Positions 1-6,159 of a stretch of 45,791 bases of DNA are shown here, one piece after another; the first letter of the stretch is position 1, and each line of letters starts with the position of its first letter. Position numbers and translations under genes: made by a program. The notes beneath the pieces were generated by a model that saw only the letters and a list, made by a program, of their open reading frames with translations, had not been told where the DNA came from and did not search any database. The stretch comes from Actinomycetaceae bacterium (GTDB taxonomy: Bacteria; Actinomycetota; Actinomycetes; Actinomycetales; Actinomycetaceae). The stretch covers positions 53,888-99,678 of the forward strand of contig SUUB01000006.1 in the NCBI GenBank assembly GCA_015062745.1, in the 5' to 3' direction.

Positions 1-227
1 GCTATCTCCAATGCCATTGCATCCGCCTGCGCCAGGAGTTCTCTCCTTTCGACGTACAACAGGGACACCGAGACCAGTCCTCCTAACAGGACGACAAGCA
101 CCATCCACAGCCCGAGCCCGAGTAGCAACATATTGCCGTTCTCGGCATTCCTCGCGCTTATTCCCGTGCTCTTCTCGGCATTCCTCGCGCTCATTCCCGT
201 GCTCTTCTCGGCATTCCCAGCGCTCAT
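1..227 (-). CDS. TadG-like pilus assembly protein, N-terminal part
   Basis: The gene starts at 227 with an ATG that overlaps the upstream TGA (ATGA) and runs off the window, so only about 75 residues are visible. The N-terminus is an 11-residue near-repeat made three times (MSAGNAEKSTG, MSARNAEKSTG, ISARNAENGN). One hydrophobic helix follows (about residues 32-54), then LLYVERRELLAQADAMALEI. A helix followed by a segment ending in aDA-AL is typical of the Tad/TadG N-terminal domain (putative Flp pilus assembly TadE/G-like). It is the last visible gene of the pilus operon and would be a membrane-anchored minor pilus component. Family assignment is by pattern only; the C-terminal part that would distinguish TadG types is outside the window. 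Confidence 0.6.
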   Translation of the reverse strand, partial: MSAGNAEKSTGMSARNAEKSTGISARNAENGNMLLLGLGLWMVLVVLLGGLVSVSLLYVERRELLAQADAMALEI

Positions 228-236
228 TCCCGTTGC
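141..236. repeat. Three 33-bp tandem units in the TadG-like N-terminus
   Basis: Units at 141-173, 174-206 and 207-236 (the last incomplete) share the core ctcggcattcctcgcgct. Units 1 and 2 differ by a single base, which indicates recent duplication. The array encodes the 11-residue repeat ahead of the membrane helix and keeps the frame. It also spans the tadE/tadG start-stop overlap. Confidence 0.85.
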
Positions 237-760
237 CTCCTCAACTCATCGACCGGCATCGTCGATGCCGCCGAGATCTCAACCGTGTTTCTGAGAACCG
301 GAACGGGCACCTCGGCATGAACCGTCACCGTCACCTCTGCGCCCGGCGTGAGGCAGGGGACGGCTGAGCAGGATATGACCACTTGCGGTGGAGGCAGACC
401 TCGCTCACGTAATGACTCCGCGGCAAGTTCCGTGGCTCTGATGCGCCCCTGCTCCGCGCTCTCAGCGCGCACGAATGCCCGACTGGCATCACGCGCTGCA
501 GCCACGACTGCGCCGCGATGAGCGAGAAGATCGGAAGTCGTCACGATCGCCACCGCCGCTGTAAGCGCAAAGACCATCAACATTGCGGTCAGCTCAACAA
601 TCGCATTGCCCCGCTCGGCACCGGGCTTGCCGCTTGCCGGACACCCGCTACCTCGCCTGTTCCTCGTCAAGCACCCGCTGCCCCACCTGTTCTTCGCGAA
701 CCACCCGTCGCCTCGCCCGTTCGCGGTGTCGATGCTCCACCTCTCACTCAATCGCCGCAT
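224..760 (-). CDS. TadE-like pseudopilin (second copy)
   Basis: This is a 178-residue protein with a hydrophilic Arg/Gly-rich leader of about 50 residues, then ERGNAIVELTAMLMVFALTA, a single membrane helix and a short extracellular domain with two Cys (SCSAVPC) and a beta-rich end. Gly followed by Glu at +5 (G-NAIVE) before the helix is the class III prepilin peptidase signature found in Flp, TadE and TadF proteins. TadE-type pseudopilins help assemble Flp pili at the cell surface. The ATG at 760 follows GGTGAGG and overlaps the previous gene by 17 bp; the stop overlaps the next start (ATGA). The leader contains 10-residue repeats and may be poorly conserved. Confidence 0.75.
   Translation of the reverse strand: MRRLSERWSIDTANGRGDGWFAKNRWGSGCLTRNRRGSGCPASGKPGAERGNAIVELTAMLMVFALTAAVAIVTTSDLLAHRGAVVAAARDASRAFVRAESAEQGRIRATELAAESLRERGLPPPQVVISCSAVPCLTPGAEVTVTVHAEVPVPVLRNTVEISAASTMPVDELRRQRE
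642..731. repeat. Three degenerate 30-bp tandem units in the tadE leader
   Basis: Units at 642-671, 672-701 and 702-731 each begin cacccg and share a ctgttc/cgttc core. On the coding (minus) strand they give RNRRGSGC, KNRWGSGC and NGRGDGW, so the copies have diverged but stayed in frame. They lie in the cleavable or disordered leader before the pilin helix. Confidence 0.7.
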
Positions 761-1289
761 GTGCCCTCACCGAAAGAACATGGGGCCCTTCCACACCGAA
801 GAGTGGCAGTGGTCCGGTGATCTCGACTTCGATCACCGGAACCCCCGCGATATCGGTTACATGCGCGACGATGTCGCGCGCGTATTCCTCTGCCAGATTC
901 CCCGTGACGAACTCGCCGGCTCGGCTTGTCGCAACCTCCACACCTTGAGCGGAGCCTGCTTTACTCGCCGCGCCGGCGCGTGCCCCTTCCACCGCCGCAT
1001 CCTGCAAGACGGTACGTACATGCAGTGTTATCGCCAGATTAAAGAGGGCGAGCACGGCGAGCAGCAATAGCGCCACTGTCAAGGCGAAGCCGACAACCGC
1101 GCTCCCCTTCTCCGAGGAAGTCCGGAACCGCTGCAGCGGAAAGTTCAAGACTCCAGGTTCATTCTCTGATTCCCGAAAATGTGGATCCGCGGGGGCCATG
1201 TCGCCCGCCCTCGACCATCCGCTTGTGTATTCCGGGAAACACAGTGGGTGCACCCGAGAGCGCCGGTGGGCCGGATGATGGCCGATCAT
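744..1289 (-). CDS. TadE-like pseudopilin (first copy)
   Basis: The protein has a hydrophilic leader, then EKGSAVVGFALTVALLLLAV, one membrane helix, a stretch rich in small residues (VEGARAGAASKAGS) and a C-terminal domain. This is the usual layout of actinobacterial TadE-family proteins in Tad loci. The +5 position after the candidate cleavage Gly is Gly rather than the usual Glu. The ATG at 1289 overlaps the preceding TGA (ATGA), favouring this start (181 aa). A second ATG at 1199, preceded by GAGGG, would remove 30 residues of poorly characteristic leader and is also possible. It lies between the pilin-like gene and the second tadE. Confidence 0.7.
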   Translation of the reverse strand: MIGHHPAHRRSRVHPLCFPEYTSGWSRAGDMAPADPHFRESENEPGVLNFPLQRFRTSSEKGSAVVGFALTVALLLLAVLALFNLAITLHVRTVLQDAAVEGARAGAASKAGSAQGVEVATSRAGEFVTGNLAEEYARDIVAHVTDIAGVPVIEVEITGPLPLFGVEGPHVLSVRAHAAIE

Positions 1290-1555
1290 AAGAGACCAGC
1301 GACCTTCTCAATAGCCGTATTGAAGAGATTCACCAGCGCGGGACCGGCGACGGCCCAGATTGCGATAATGAGGCCGGCAGTCATCAACGTGACCAACACC
1401 CAGCCCGGTACGTCGCCTTGTTCTCCGGTCGTTCGCGACGCTGAAGCACTTGGCCGCCTTTGCCCCAAGCACCTCCTGTATTGGCCCGTGGAGGCAAGGG
1501 GGAAGTGCCCAATTCGAAGCCTTTTGTTGCCTTCGCAACCGCACGCTCTCGCCAT
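1286..1555 (-). CDS. Small pilin-like Tad locus protein
   Basis: This 89-residue protein has a basic leader and one C-terminal hydrophobic segment: GEQGDVPGWVLVTLMTAGLI, then AIWAVAGPALVNLFNTAIEK. Small proteins with a GDVPGWVLxTLM-like core are found between tadC and tadE in actinobacterial Tad loci and are probable pilins or pilin-like components (family knowledge). The ATG at 1555 was chosen because AGAAAGGA precedes it at good spacing; the open frame extends further upstream but without pilin-like sequence. It lacks the +5 Glu of classical Flp pilins. A hairpin lies between tadC and this gene. Confidence 0.65.
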   Translation of the reverse strand: MARACGCEGNKRLRIGHFPLASTGQYRRCLGQRRPSASASRTTGEQGDVPGWVLVTLMTAGLIIAIWAVAGPALVNLFNTAIEKVAGLL

Positions 1556-1682
1556 GATCTGGTCCTTTCTGTGTAGTTCTTCGTGATCTTCAGGTTCTAT
1601 GCGCTGGCCAGCCCCGCATATCGCGTATGCGAAGGGCCACCGACATGCGCGGGCGGTGAACGCTGACCTTGGGCGGAGAGTC

Positions 1683-1710
1683 TGGCACTGCCACATATTG
1701 GGCAGTGCCA
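1683..1710 (-). terminator. 10-bp hairpin upstream of the pilin-like gene
   Basis: A perfect inverted repeat TGGCACTGCC / GGCAGTGCCA with an 8-nt loop sits in the 229-bp gap between tadC and the pilin-like gene. There is no T-run on the transcript strand, so an attenuator or an mRNA processing/stability element is as likely as a terminator. No gene was recognised in the rest of the gap. Confidence 0.5.
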
Positions 1711-1784
1711 CGCGCGGCGCACCGCCTTATCCAGACCTTGCGGCGCGGTCCAAGCACACCAATACGTCTTCTTCCAGCGCATGA

Positions 1785-2654
1785 CTACTCCAGCGAGATG
1801 ATCGAACACAGCGCGGGATACAACGCGAAAAGCACCGTGACCGGAAGTATGAGGAAGACAACCGGTACCATCATGGCGATTTCCCTGCGTCCGCCTTCCT
1901 CCAACAGTTGGCGTCGTCCATATTCACGGGCATCCGCGGCCTGCGCACGCAGCACCACCGATAGCGAGGTGCCGCGTTCAATCGAGGTCACAAGTGCGTC
2001 GGAGAACCTGCTGACACTCGGGCTCTCGCTTCGCTGCGACATTGCCCGCAGCGCTTCAACGAGCGGTGCGCCCGCGCGAACGTCGCGTAGTGTTCGTTCT
2101 ATTTCCCATGTCAGCGCGCCATGCCCCAGCCCCTGGACACGTTCCAGACCGGCGAGGATCGACTCTCCCGCACCCACCGCGAGAGCCAACAGTTCGGCAA
2201 CATCGGGCAGCTCCCGAGTCAGGCGCGCACAGTGACCACGGGTTTGCCGACTGAGCCACGAATCGGCTCCCAGTGCGCCCCCGATCCCACCGCCGCATGC
2301 CATGACGACGCCGAACGGCACACTTACTCCCCGTGCAACAAGTACCAGCGCCACGAAGAGGCCGAACGCCAATCCCGAAACCGTCCATTTGAGCTGTCGG
2401 AGCCGAAACTGCTCAACTGTGAGCGTCCCAAGACTATTAACGCGCCGCCGGACCGAAGACGTGGATGAACCGATCCGGTCGAGGACACGCATGAAACCGG
2501 TCGCCAGGCGAAGTCTCCACCCCGCGCGCTCACCGCGCCAGCCGTCATCGAGATAAGGGAGCACTCGCTCTACGACTCGCGGCCTGGCGGGCAGAAGCGA
2601 ACGCAGCACCAACCACAGCCCCAGCCCGATACCTGCACCGACGCAGAATCCCAT
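1785..2654 (-). CDS. tadC: TadC-like pilus platform protein (T2SF domain)
   Basis: This 289-residue membrane protein starts MGFCVGAGIGLGLWLVLRSL. It has helices near the N-terminus and in the middle, a cytoplasmic type II secretion F domain (ELPDVAELLALAVGAGESIL, then TLRDVRAGAPLVEALRAM and DALVTSIERGTSLSVVLRAQ) and a C-terminal hydrophobic segment. T2SF proteins form the inner-membrane platform that couples the TadA ATPase to pilus assembly. The start at 2654 was chosen because the ATG overlaps the tadB stop (TGATG) and is preceded by AAAAGGGG. The open frame extends about 78 codons upstream, but only inside tadB in another frame. Confidence 0.85.
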   Translation of the reverse strand: MGFCVGAGIGLGLWLVLRSLLPARPRVVERVLPYLDDGWRGERAGWRLRLATGFMRVLDRIGSSTSSVRRRVNSLGTLTVEQFRLRQLKWTVSGLAFGLFVALVLVARGVSVPFGVVMACGGGIGGALGADSWLSRQTRGHCARLTRELPDVAELLALAVGAGESILAGLERVQGLGHGALTWEIERTLRDVRAGAPLVEALRAMSQRSESPSVSRFSDALVTSIERGTSLSVVLRAQAADAREYGRRQLLEEGGRREIAMMVPVVFLILPVTVLFALYPALCSIISLE

Positions 2655-3502
2655 CACCCGCCCCTTTTCAGCTGTGCGGCACCACCGCTTAATACGCGCG
2701 GTTCTTCGGGAAGTCGACCGATTCGCATCATCGCTATGTATGCCACGACCGTCGCCGCTAATCCGAACAGAAGAACGAGACTTCCCAAAGGGTTGGAGAA
2801 GGCCTGCGCGGTACCCGGCCGGGTGTACAACAAGGCAAGAACCATCCAAGGCGCCGCTGCCGCGATACGGGCCCCGTTGACCGTCCATGACTGACGTGCA
2901 AGTAGTTCCCCGCGTGCCCGATTCTCTGCACGTAACGTTTGTGACAGCTCACCGAGCATTGCCGCCAGATCGTATCCTCCCAGCTGGCTTGCCAACCGCA
3001 TCGCCTCAACAGTGCGGTCCGCAACCGGATCCGCGAATCCCTCCTTCAACGCATCCAAAGACTCTTCCATCCGCCCGGTCGCTTCGAGTTGTTGGGAGAA
3101 CCGGAGGAAGTACGGGCGCATCGACTCCGGTCCACGCGTTCCTTGCGCCGCGACTGCTTCACCAATGCTCAGACCTGCTCGCAAAGCCGACACAACATCG
3201 TCGAGTACTTCAGGCCAGGTCTCACGCATCAGGCGACGTCGACGGCGCAGCAGTGACTGCTCAATGCTATGGGGTGCGCCGATGCCGAAAATGCCGCCAC
3301 CTATCGCTAAGGGAACCTGCCGGGTACCAAGAAGAAGCGCACCGCCCACCACGACCCCGCAAAGAACCGCCACAGCAACGGTTCGCGGTGCGGGCAACAG
3401 CGTCAGCGCGTGCGGTTTTCGCCAGGGCTCGACCATTCCACCGAACACGGAGGCCACAATGACAAGGCCCGTTCCGAAGAGTAGCCCGACTACTACCGCC
3501 AT
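2654..3502 (-). CDS. tadB: TadB-like pilus platform protein (T2SF domain)
   Basis: This 282-residue protein has N-terminal membrane helices (VVVGLLFGTGLVIVASVFGG and AVLCGVVVGGALLLG), a T2SF domain (WPEVLDDVVSALRAGLSIGE and DALKEGFADPVADRTVEAMR) and two C-terminal helices. It pairs with TadC as the inner-membrane platform of the Flp pilus machine. The ATG at 3502 overlaps the end of tadA by 10 bp, and its stop overlaps the tadC start, so tadA-tadB-tadC are translationally coupled. Length and domain order fit actinobacterial TadB. Confidence 0.85.
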   Translation of the reverse strand: MAVVVGLLFGTGLVIVASVFGGMVEPWRKPHALTLLPAPRTVAVAVLCGVVVGGALLLGTRQVPLAIGGGIFGIGAPHSIEQSLLRRRRRLMRETWPEVLDDVVSALRAGLSIGEAVAAQGTRGPESMRPYFLRFSQQLEATGRMEESLDALKEGFADPVADRTVEAMRLASQLGGYDLAAMLGELSQTLRAENRARGELLARQSWTVNGARIAAAAPWMVLALLYTRPGTAQAFSNPLGSLVLLFGLAATVVAYIAMMRIGRLPEEPRVLSGGAAQLKRGG

Positions 3503-4734
3503 GATGCACTCTCCTTCGGGACGTGCGGCGAACGTGCCATATTGATGCCCTTGCGCCCCCGCCGTGGTAATTCACTGCTGCACTGAACAAGAGCACCGTT
3601 GCGGTAGGCGAACAGGCTCGCCATCTCGATGCGCCCCGCCTCAATTCTTCCGGTGACTGCCGCAACTTCTTTTACGATGCGTAGCCCTGCCGCATCCCTC
3701 TCCATATGGATGACGAGATCAATGGTCGAAGCTACCGTTGGCACGACGAACGCCGAAGTCACATTCTCGCCGGCCAACAGCGGCAAGGTGCAAAGCTTGA
3801 GAATGGCCTCCCGGGCTGAGTTGGCATGTATGGTGCAGGCACCGGGCACGCCCGAGTTCAAGGCCACGAGTAGATCGAACGCCTCTGAGGAACGGACCTC
3901 GCCGATCACAATATGGTCGGGGCGCATCCGCAGCGCTTCACGCACTAAGCGACGTAGCGTCACCTCTCCCCGCCCCTCGATCGACGGCGGACGGGTCTGC
4001 ATCGCAACGACATCACGGTGCTCCAGTGCCAGCTCGAAGACTTCCTCCGCCGTGATAATACGGTCGCCCGAGGGAACAGAACCCAGCAATGCCCGCAGCA
4101 TCGTGGTCTTGCCGGCCTGTGTCGCCCCTGACACCAGGATATTCATGCCCGCTTCCACCGCTGCCGAAAGGAATTCCGCCACCTGCCGCGTCAGCGTCCC
4201 AGCGGCAACTAGTTCGCCCAGCCCGCGCGCACGCACAACGTACTTGCGAATGTTGACGGCCCAATGACGACGCGTTATATCCGGGATGACAACATGAAGG
4301 CGCTCACCGGACTCGAGAGCCGCATCGACGAAGGGACTGGAGAGGTCGAGGCGACGCCCGGAGGCGCGCAGCATCCTTTCCACGAGGTCATGGACCTGCG
4401 TATCCGTCAGCATGACGTTGGTGAGCTCACTGCGACCGGCACGAGCTACAAATACTCGTCCAGGATCATCAATCCAGATCTCTTCCACGTCGGGATCGTC
4501 GAAGAACGGTTGCAGCGGGCCGTATCCACCAACCGCGTCACGTACCGCACGCCGAGCCGGCCCTATCTCGCCGATCGGTTCGACCGTGCCACGCACGGCG
4601 GCGTGTTCATGGCGCGCGATCGCCTCGCTGATCAAGGCCTCGAGCGCATCCGGTTCACGCTGCGGGTCAATGCCGCGCTGCCGCACGAGGCGGCGCACCT
4701 GCCCTTCGAGACCAGCGTTCACATCGGCACTCAT
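3493..4734 (-). CDS. tadA: TadA/CpaF-type pilus assembly ATPase
   Basis: This 413-residue secretion ATPase has the GYGPLQPFFDDPDVEEI N-domain signature, Walker A GATQAGKT (about 203-210), an Asp box, Walker B IGEVRSSEAFD and a His box CTIHANS. CpaF/TadA hexamers hydrolyse ATP to drive Flp pilus extension. The ATG at 4734 was chosen because GGAGAGAG lies just upstream and MSADVNAGLEG leads straight into the N-domain; the longer open frame upstream is Cys-rich and unlike the family. No TadZ/CpaE gene precedes it: the neighbour is a divergent phosphotransferase, so any TadZ and prepilin peptidase must lie elsewhere. Confidence 0.92.
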   Translation of the reverse strand: MSADVNAGLEGQVRRLVRQRGIDPQREPDALEALISEAIARHEHAAVRGTVEPIGEIGPARRAVRDAVGGYGPLQPFFDDPDVEEIWIDDPGRVFVARAGRSELTNVMLTDTQVHDLVERMLRASGRRLDLSSPFVDAALESGERLHVVIPDITRRHWAVNIRKYVVRARGLGELVAAGTLTRQVAEFLSAAVEAGMNILVSGATQAGKTTMLRALLGSVPSGDRIITAEEVFELALEHRDVVAMQTRPPSIEGRGEVTLRRLVREALRMRPDHIVIGEVRSSEAFDLLVALNSGVPGACTIHANSAREAILKLCTLPLLAGENVTSAFVVPTVASTIDLVIHMERDAAGLRIVKEVAAVTGRIEAGRIEMASLFAYRNGALVQCSSELPRRGRKGINMARSPHVPKESASWR

Positions 4735-4813
4735 CTCTCTCCTGCCCGGGTCAACTGCGACCGCTGTCCGTTCTGCTCTCACACTAAGCCAGCAATCACG
4801 GCCTACGCAGAAA

Positions 4814-4835
4814 GTATCCACACCCCTGTGGATAA
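4814..4835. promoter_or_regulatory. Inverted pair of DnaA-box-like sites
   Basis: TATCCACA CCCC TGTGGATA is a perfect 8-bp inverted repeat with a 4-nt spacer. The right arm extends to TGTGGATAA, an exact consensus DnaA box (4827-4835). The left arm reads GTATCCACA, one base from consensus. It lies about 80-95 bp upstream of the tadA start. It could be a DnaA regulatory site or an operator of another regulator with a similar half-site. Confidence 0.45.
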
Positions 4836-4991
4836 CCTCGGTTGCTCGCCCTCCGGCTGCCTCTTTTCCGCACACGCCGCAACGAAACGCTGCTATCCCT
4901 CCCGCAAGATCCCCCGCAGCCCCTGCCACCACAATCCACCGCCGTCATCCGCCTCATCCGCCTCATCCGAGCTGCGCTCGGTGTGTGGTGT

Positions 4992-5020
4992 TTGGGAGGA
5001 CGGTCAAGAACACGTAGGTT
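4992..5020 (+). promoter_or_regulatory. Promoter for a probable leaderless mRNA
   Basis: TTGGGA (4992-4997), 17 nt, TAGGTT (5015-5020), then 6 nt to the GTG start at 5027. The -10 to start distance puts transcription initiation at or next to the start codon, and no Shine-Dalgarno with normal spacing exists. Confidence 0.5.
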
Positions 5021-5026
5021 TAGGGA

Positions 5027-5995
5027 GTGAACACTTCGCCGCTTTACCTCGCCGCACTGGCCGTCAGCGCTATCGACGGTCTAGAGGCCGTCGGGACGCG
5101 CCCGCCCTTTACCGAATCGGAGGACTTTGTCACCGGTGGTGTCCTTGATGCGCGCGGACAGCACTGGGTTGTGAAGTACCCGAAGAACTCCCTGGCCGCG
5201 ACGATCCTCGAAGCGGAGGCCTCTCTGGCGCCGATACTGCTTGAGGAACTGCGCGCCGGACGCCTGTCCTTCGACATTATGCGACCCGCTGGTTTCGCCG
5301 ATGGTGCAGCCGGCGGACGTGCGATTGTCTATCCGGAACCCTTCGGGCACAGCAACGAATTCGAACTCATGAATGACGCCCAGGCCCGTGAACTCGGCCG
5401 CACGCTTGCCGCCATTCATTCGCTCTCCACCGACGTCATCGCCCGGGCAGGTCTCCCGGTGTACAGCGTGGAGGAATGGCGCCAGCGGCTGCGCGTTGAG
5501 TTGCACGATGCGGCGCGGACATCCTCCATTCCCGCGGTTCTTCGCCGTCGTTGGGAGAACGCGCTGGAGGATGATGCCTTGTGGCAGTACGAGCCGGTTG
5601 TTGTGCACGGCGACGTCGCCGCCGAGAACTTCCTCTGGTCGAACGGTACGACGGTGGCCTCCGTTCTCGGATTCGGTGAGGCCCGTGTCGGTGACCCAGC
5701 ACAAGACCTTGCACCGCTGCTCGGGCTGGGCGATGAACTCTTCGATCTCATCGTCGAGTCATATCAGAATACGCGCGGGGTAAAAGTCGATGATGCCATG
5801 TATAGCCGTACCTTGCTCATGTCGGAACTGGCCGTGATCCGCTGGCTCATGTACGGCATCCGCACATCCAACGACTCGGTGCGAAGAGACGCGGAGACCA
5901 TGCTCCTTGATCTCGCGGAGCAGGTCAATGCCGATCCCGACCTGGCGGTCGGGCCGTCCTGGCACGTAGATCCGCAGGCGCCCAGCACTCCTTGA
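5027..5995 (+). CDS. Aminoglycoside/macrolide phosphotransferase-fold protein
   Basis: This 322-residue protein has an APH-type kinase fold. A nucleotide-site Lys in HWVVKYPKN (Lys50) is followed by a Glu in EAEASL, the catalytic-loop motif VVHGDVAAENFLW (His194, Asp196, Asn201), then VLGFGEARVGDPAQDLAPLL. In this family the last motif normally reads (I/L)DF/W with a metal-binding Asp; here Gly215 is in that place. Related genes lie near adnAB-like helicase genes in other actinobacteria (recollection). A drug-resistance role is not supported by the sequence. It may be a kinase with altered metal binding or a non-catalytic member. It converges on adnB, with no strong terminator seen in 5996-6159. 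Confidence 0.7.
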   Translation: MNTSPLYLAALAVSAIDGLEAVGTRPPFTESEDFVTGGVLDARGQHWVVKYPKNSLAATILEAEASLAPILLEELRAGRLSFDIMRPAGFADGAAGGRAIVYPEPFGHSNEFELMNDAQARELGRTLAAIHSLSTDVIARAGLPVYSVEEWRQRLRVELHDAARTSSIPAVLRRRWENALEDDALWQYEPVVVHGDVAAENFLWSNGTTVASVLGFGEARVGDPAQDLAPLLGLGDELFDLIVESYQNTRGVKVDDAMYSRTLLMSELAVIRWLMYGIRTSNDSVRRDAETMLLDLAEQVNADPDLAVGPSWHVDPQAPSTP

Positions 5996-6159
5996 GCAGC
6001 GTACCGGGCACCGTACGGGCAGAAGCGGCAGCGGAGGGCACCGGGAGATCCTGCCTGAGCAACATGCGAGGCGCTATCGGGGCCGTAGCCGTACCGGGCG
6101 ATACCTCCCCGAGCGGGTGCCGGGCCGCGTGAACGCAGAACAGTCCGAGGAAGAAGTAG

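Larger units (their letters stand above)
4735..5026. other. Divergent intergenic region, tadA / phosphotransferase
   Basis: This 292-bp gap holds the palindrome at 4815-4834, a short 9-bp direct repeat (cgcctcatc) near 4950-4970 and the promoter of the plus-strand gene at its right end. No convincing promoter for the tad operon and no small gene was seen. Confidence 0.6.

Noticed and set aside
4814-4835. Chromosomal replication origin
   Set aside because: Only two DnaA-like boxes are present, with no box cluster, AT-rich unwinding region, dnaA or dnaN nearby.
4264-5148. 294-residue open frame on the plus strand across tadA
   Set aside because: It is antisense to the ATPase core, has no family resemblance and no ribosome site. 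It is a frame shadow in high-GC DNA.
5027-5995. Antibiotic resistance gene
   Set aside because: The fold is APH-like, but the metal-binding Asp is missing and the context is housekeeping, so no resistance function can be claimed.
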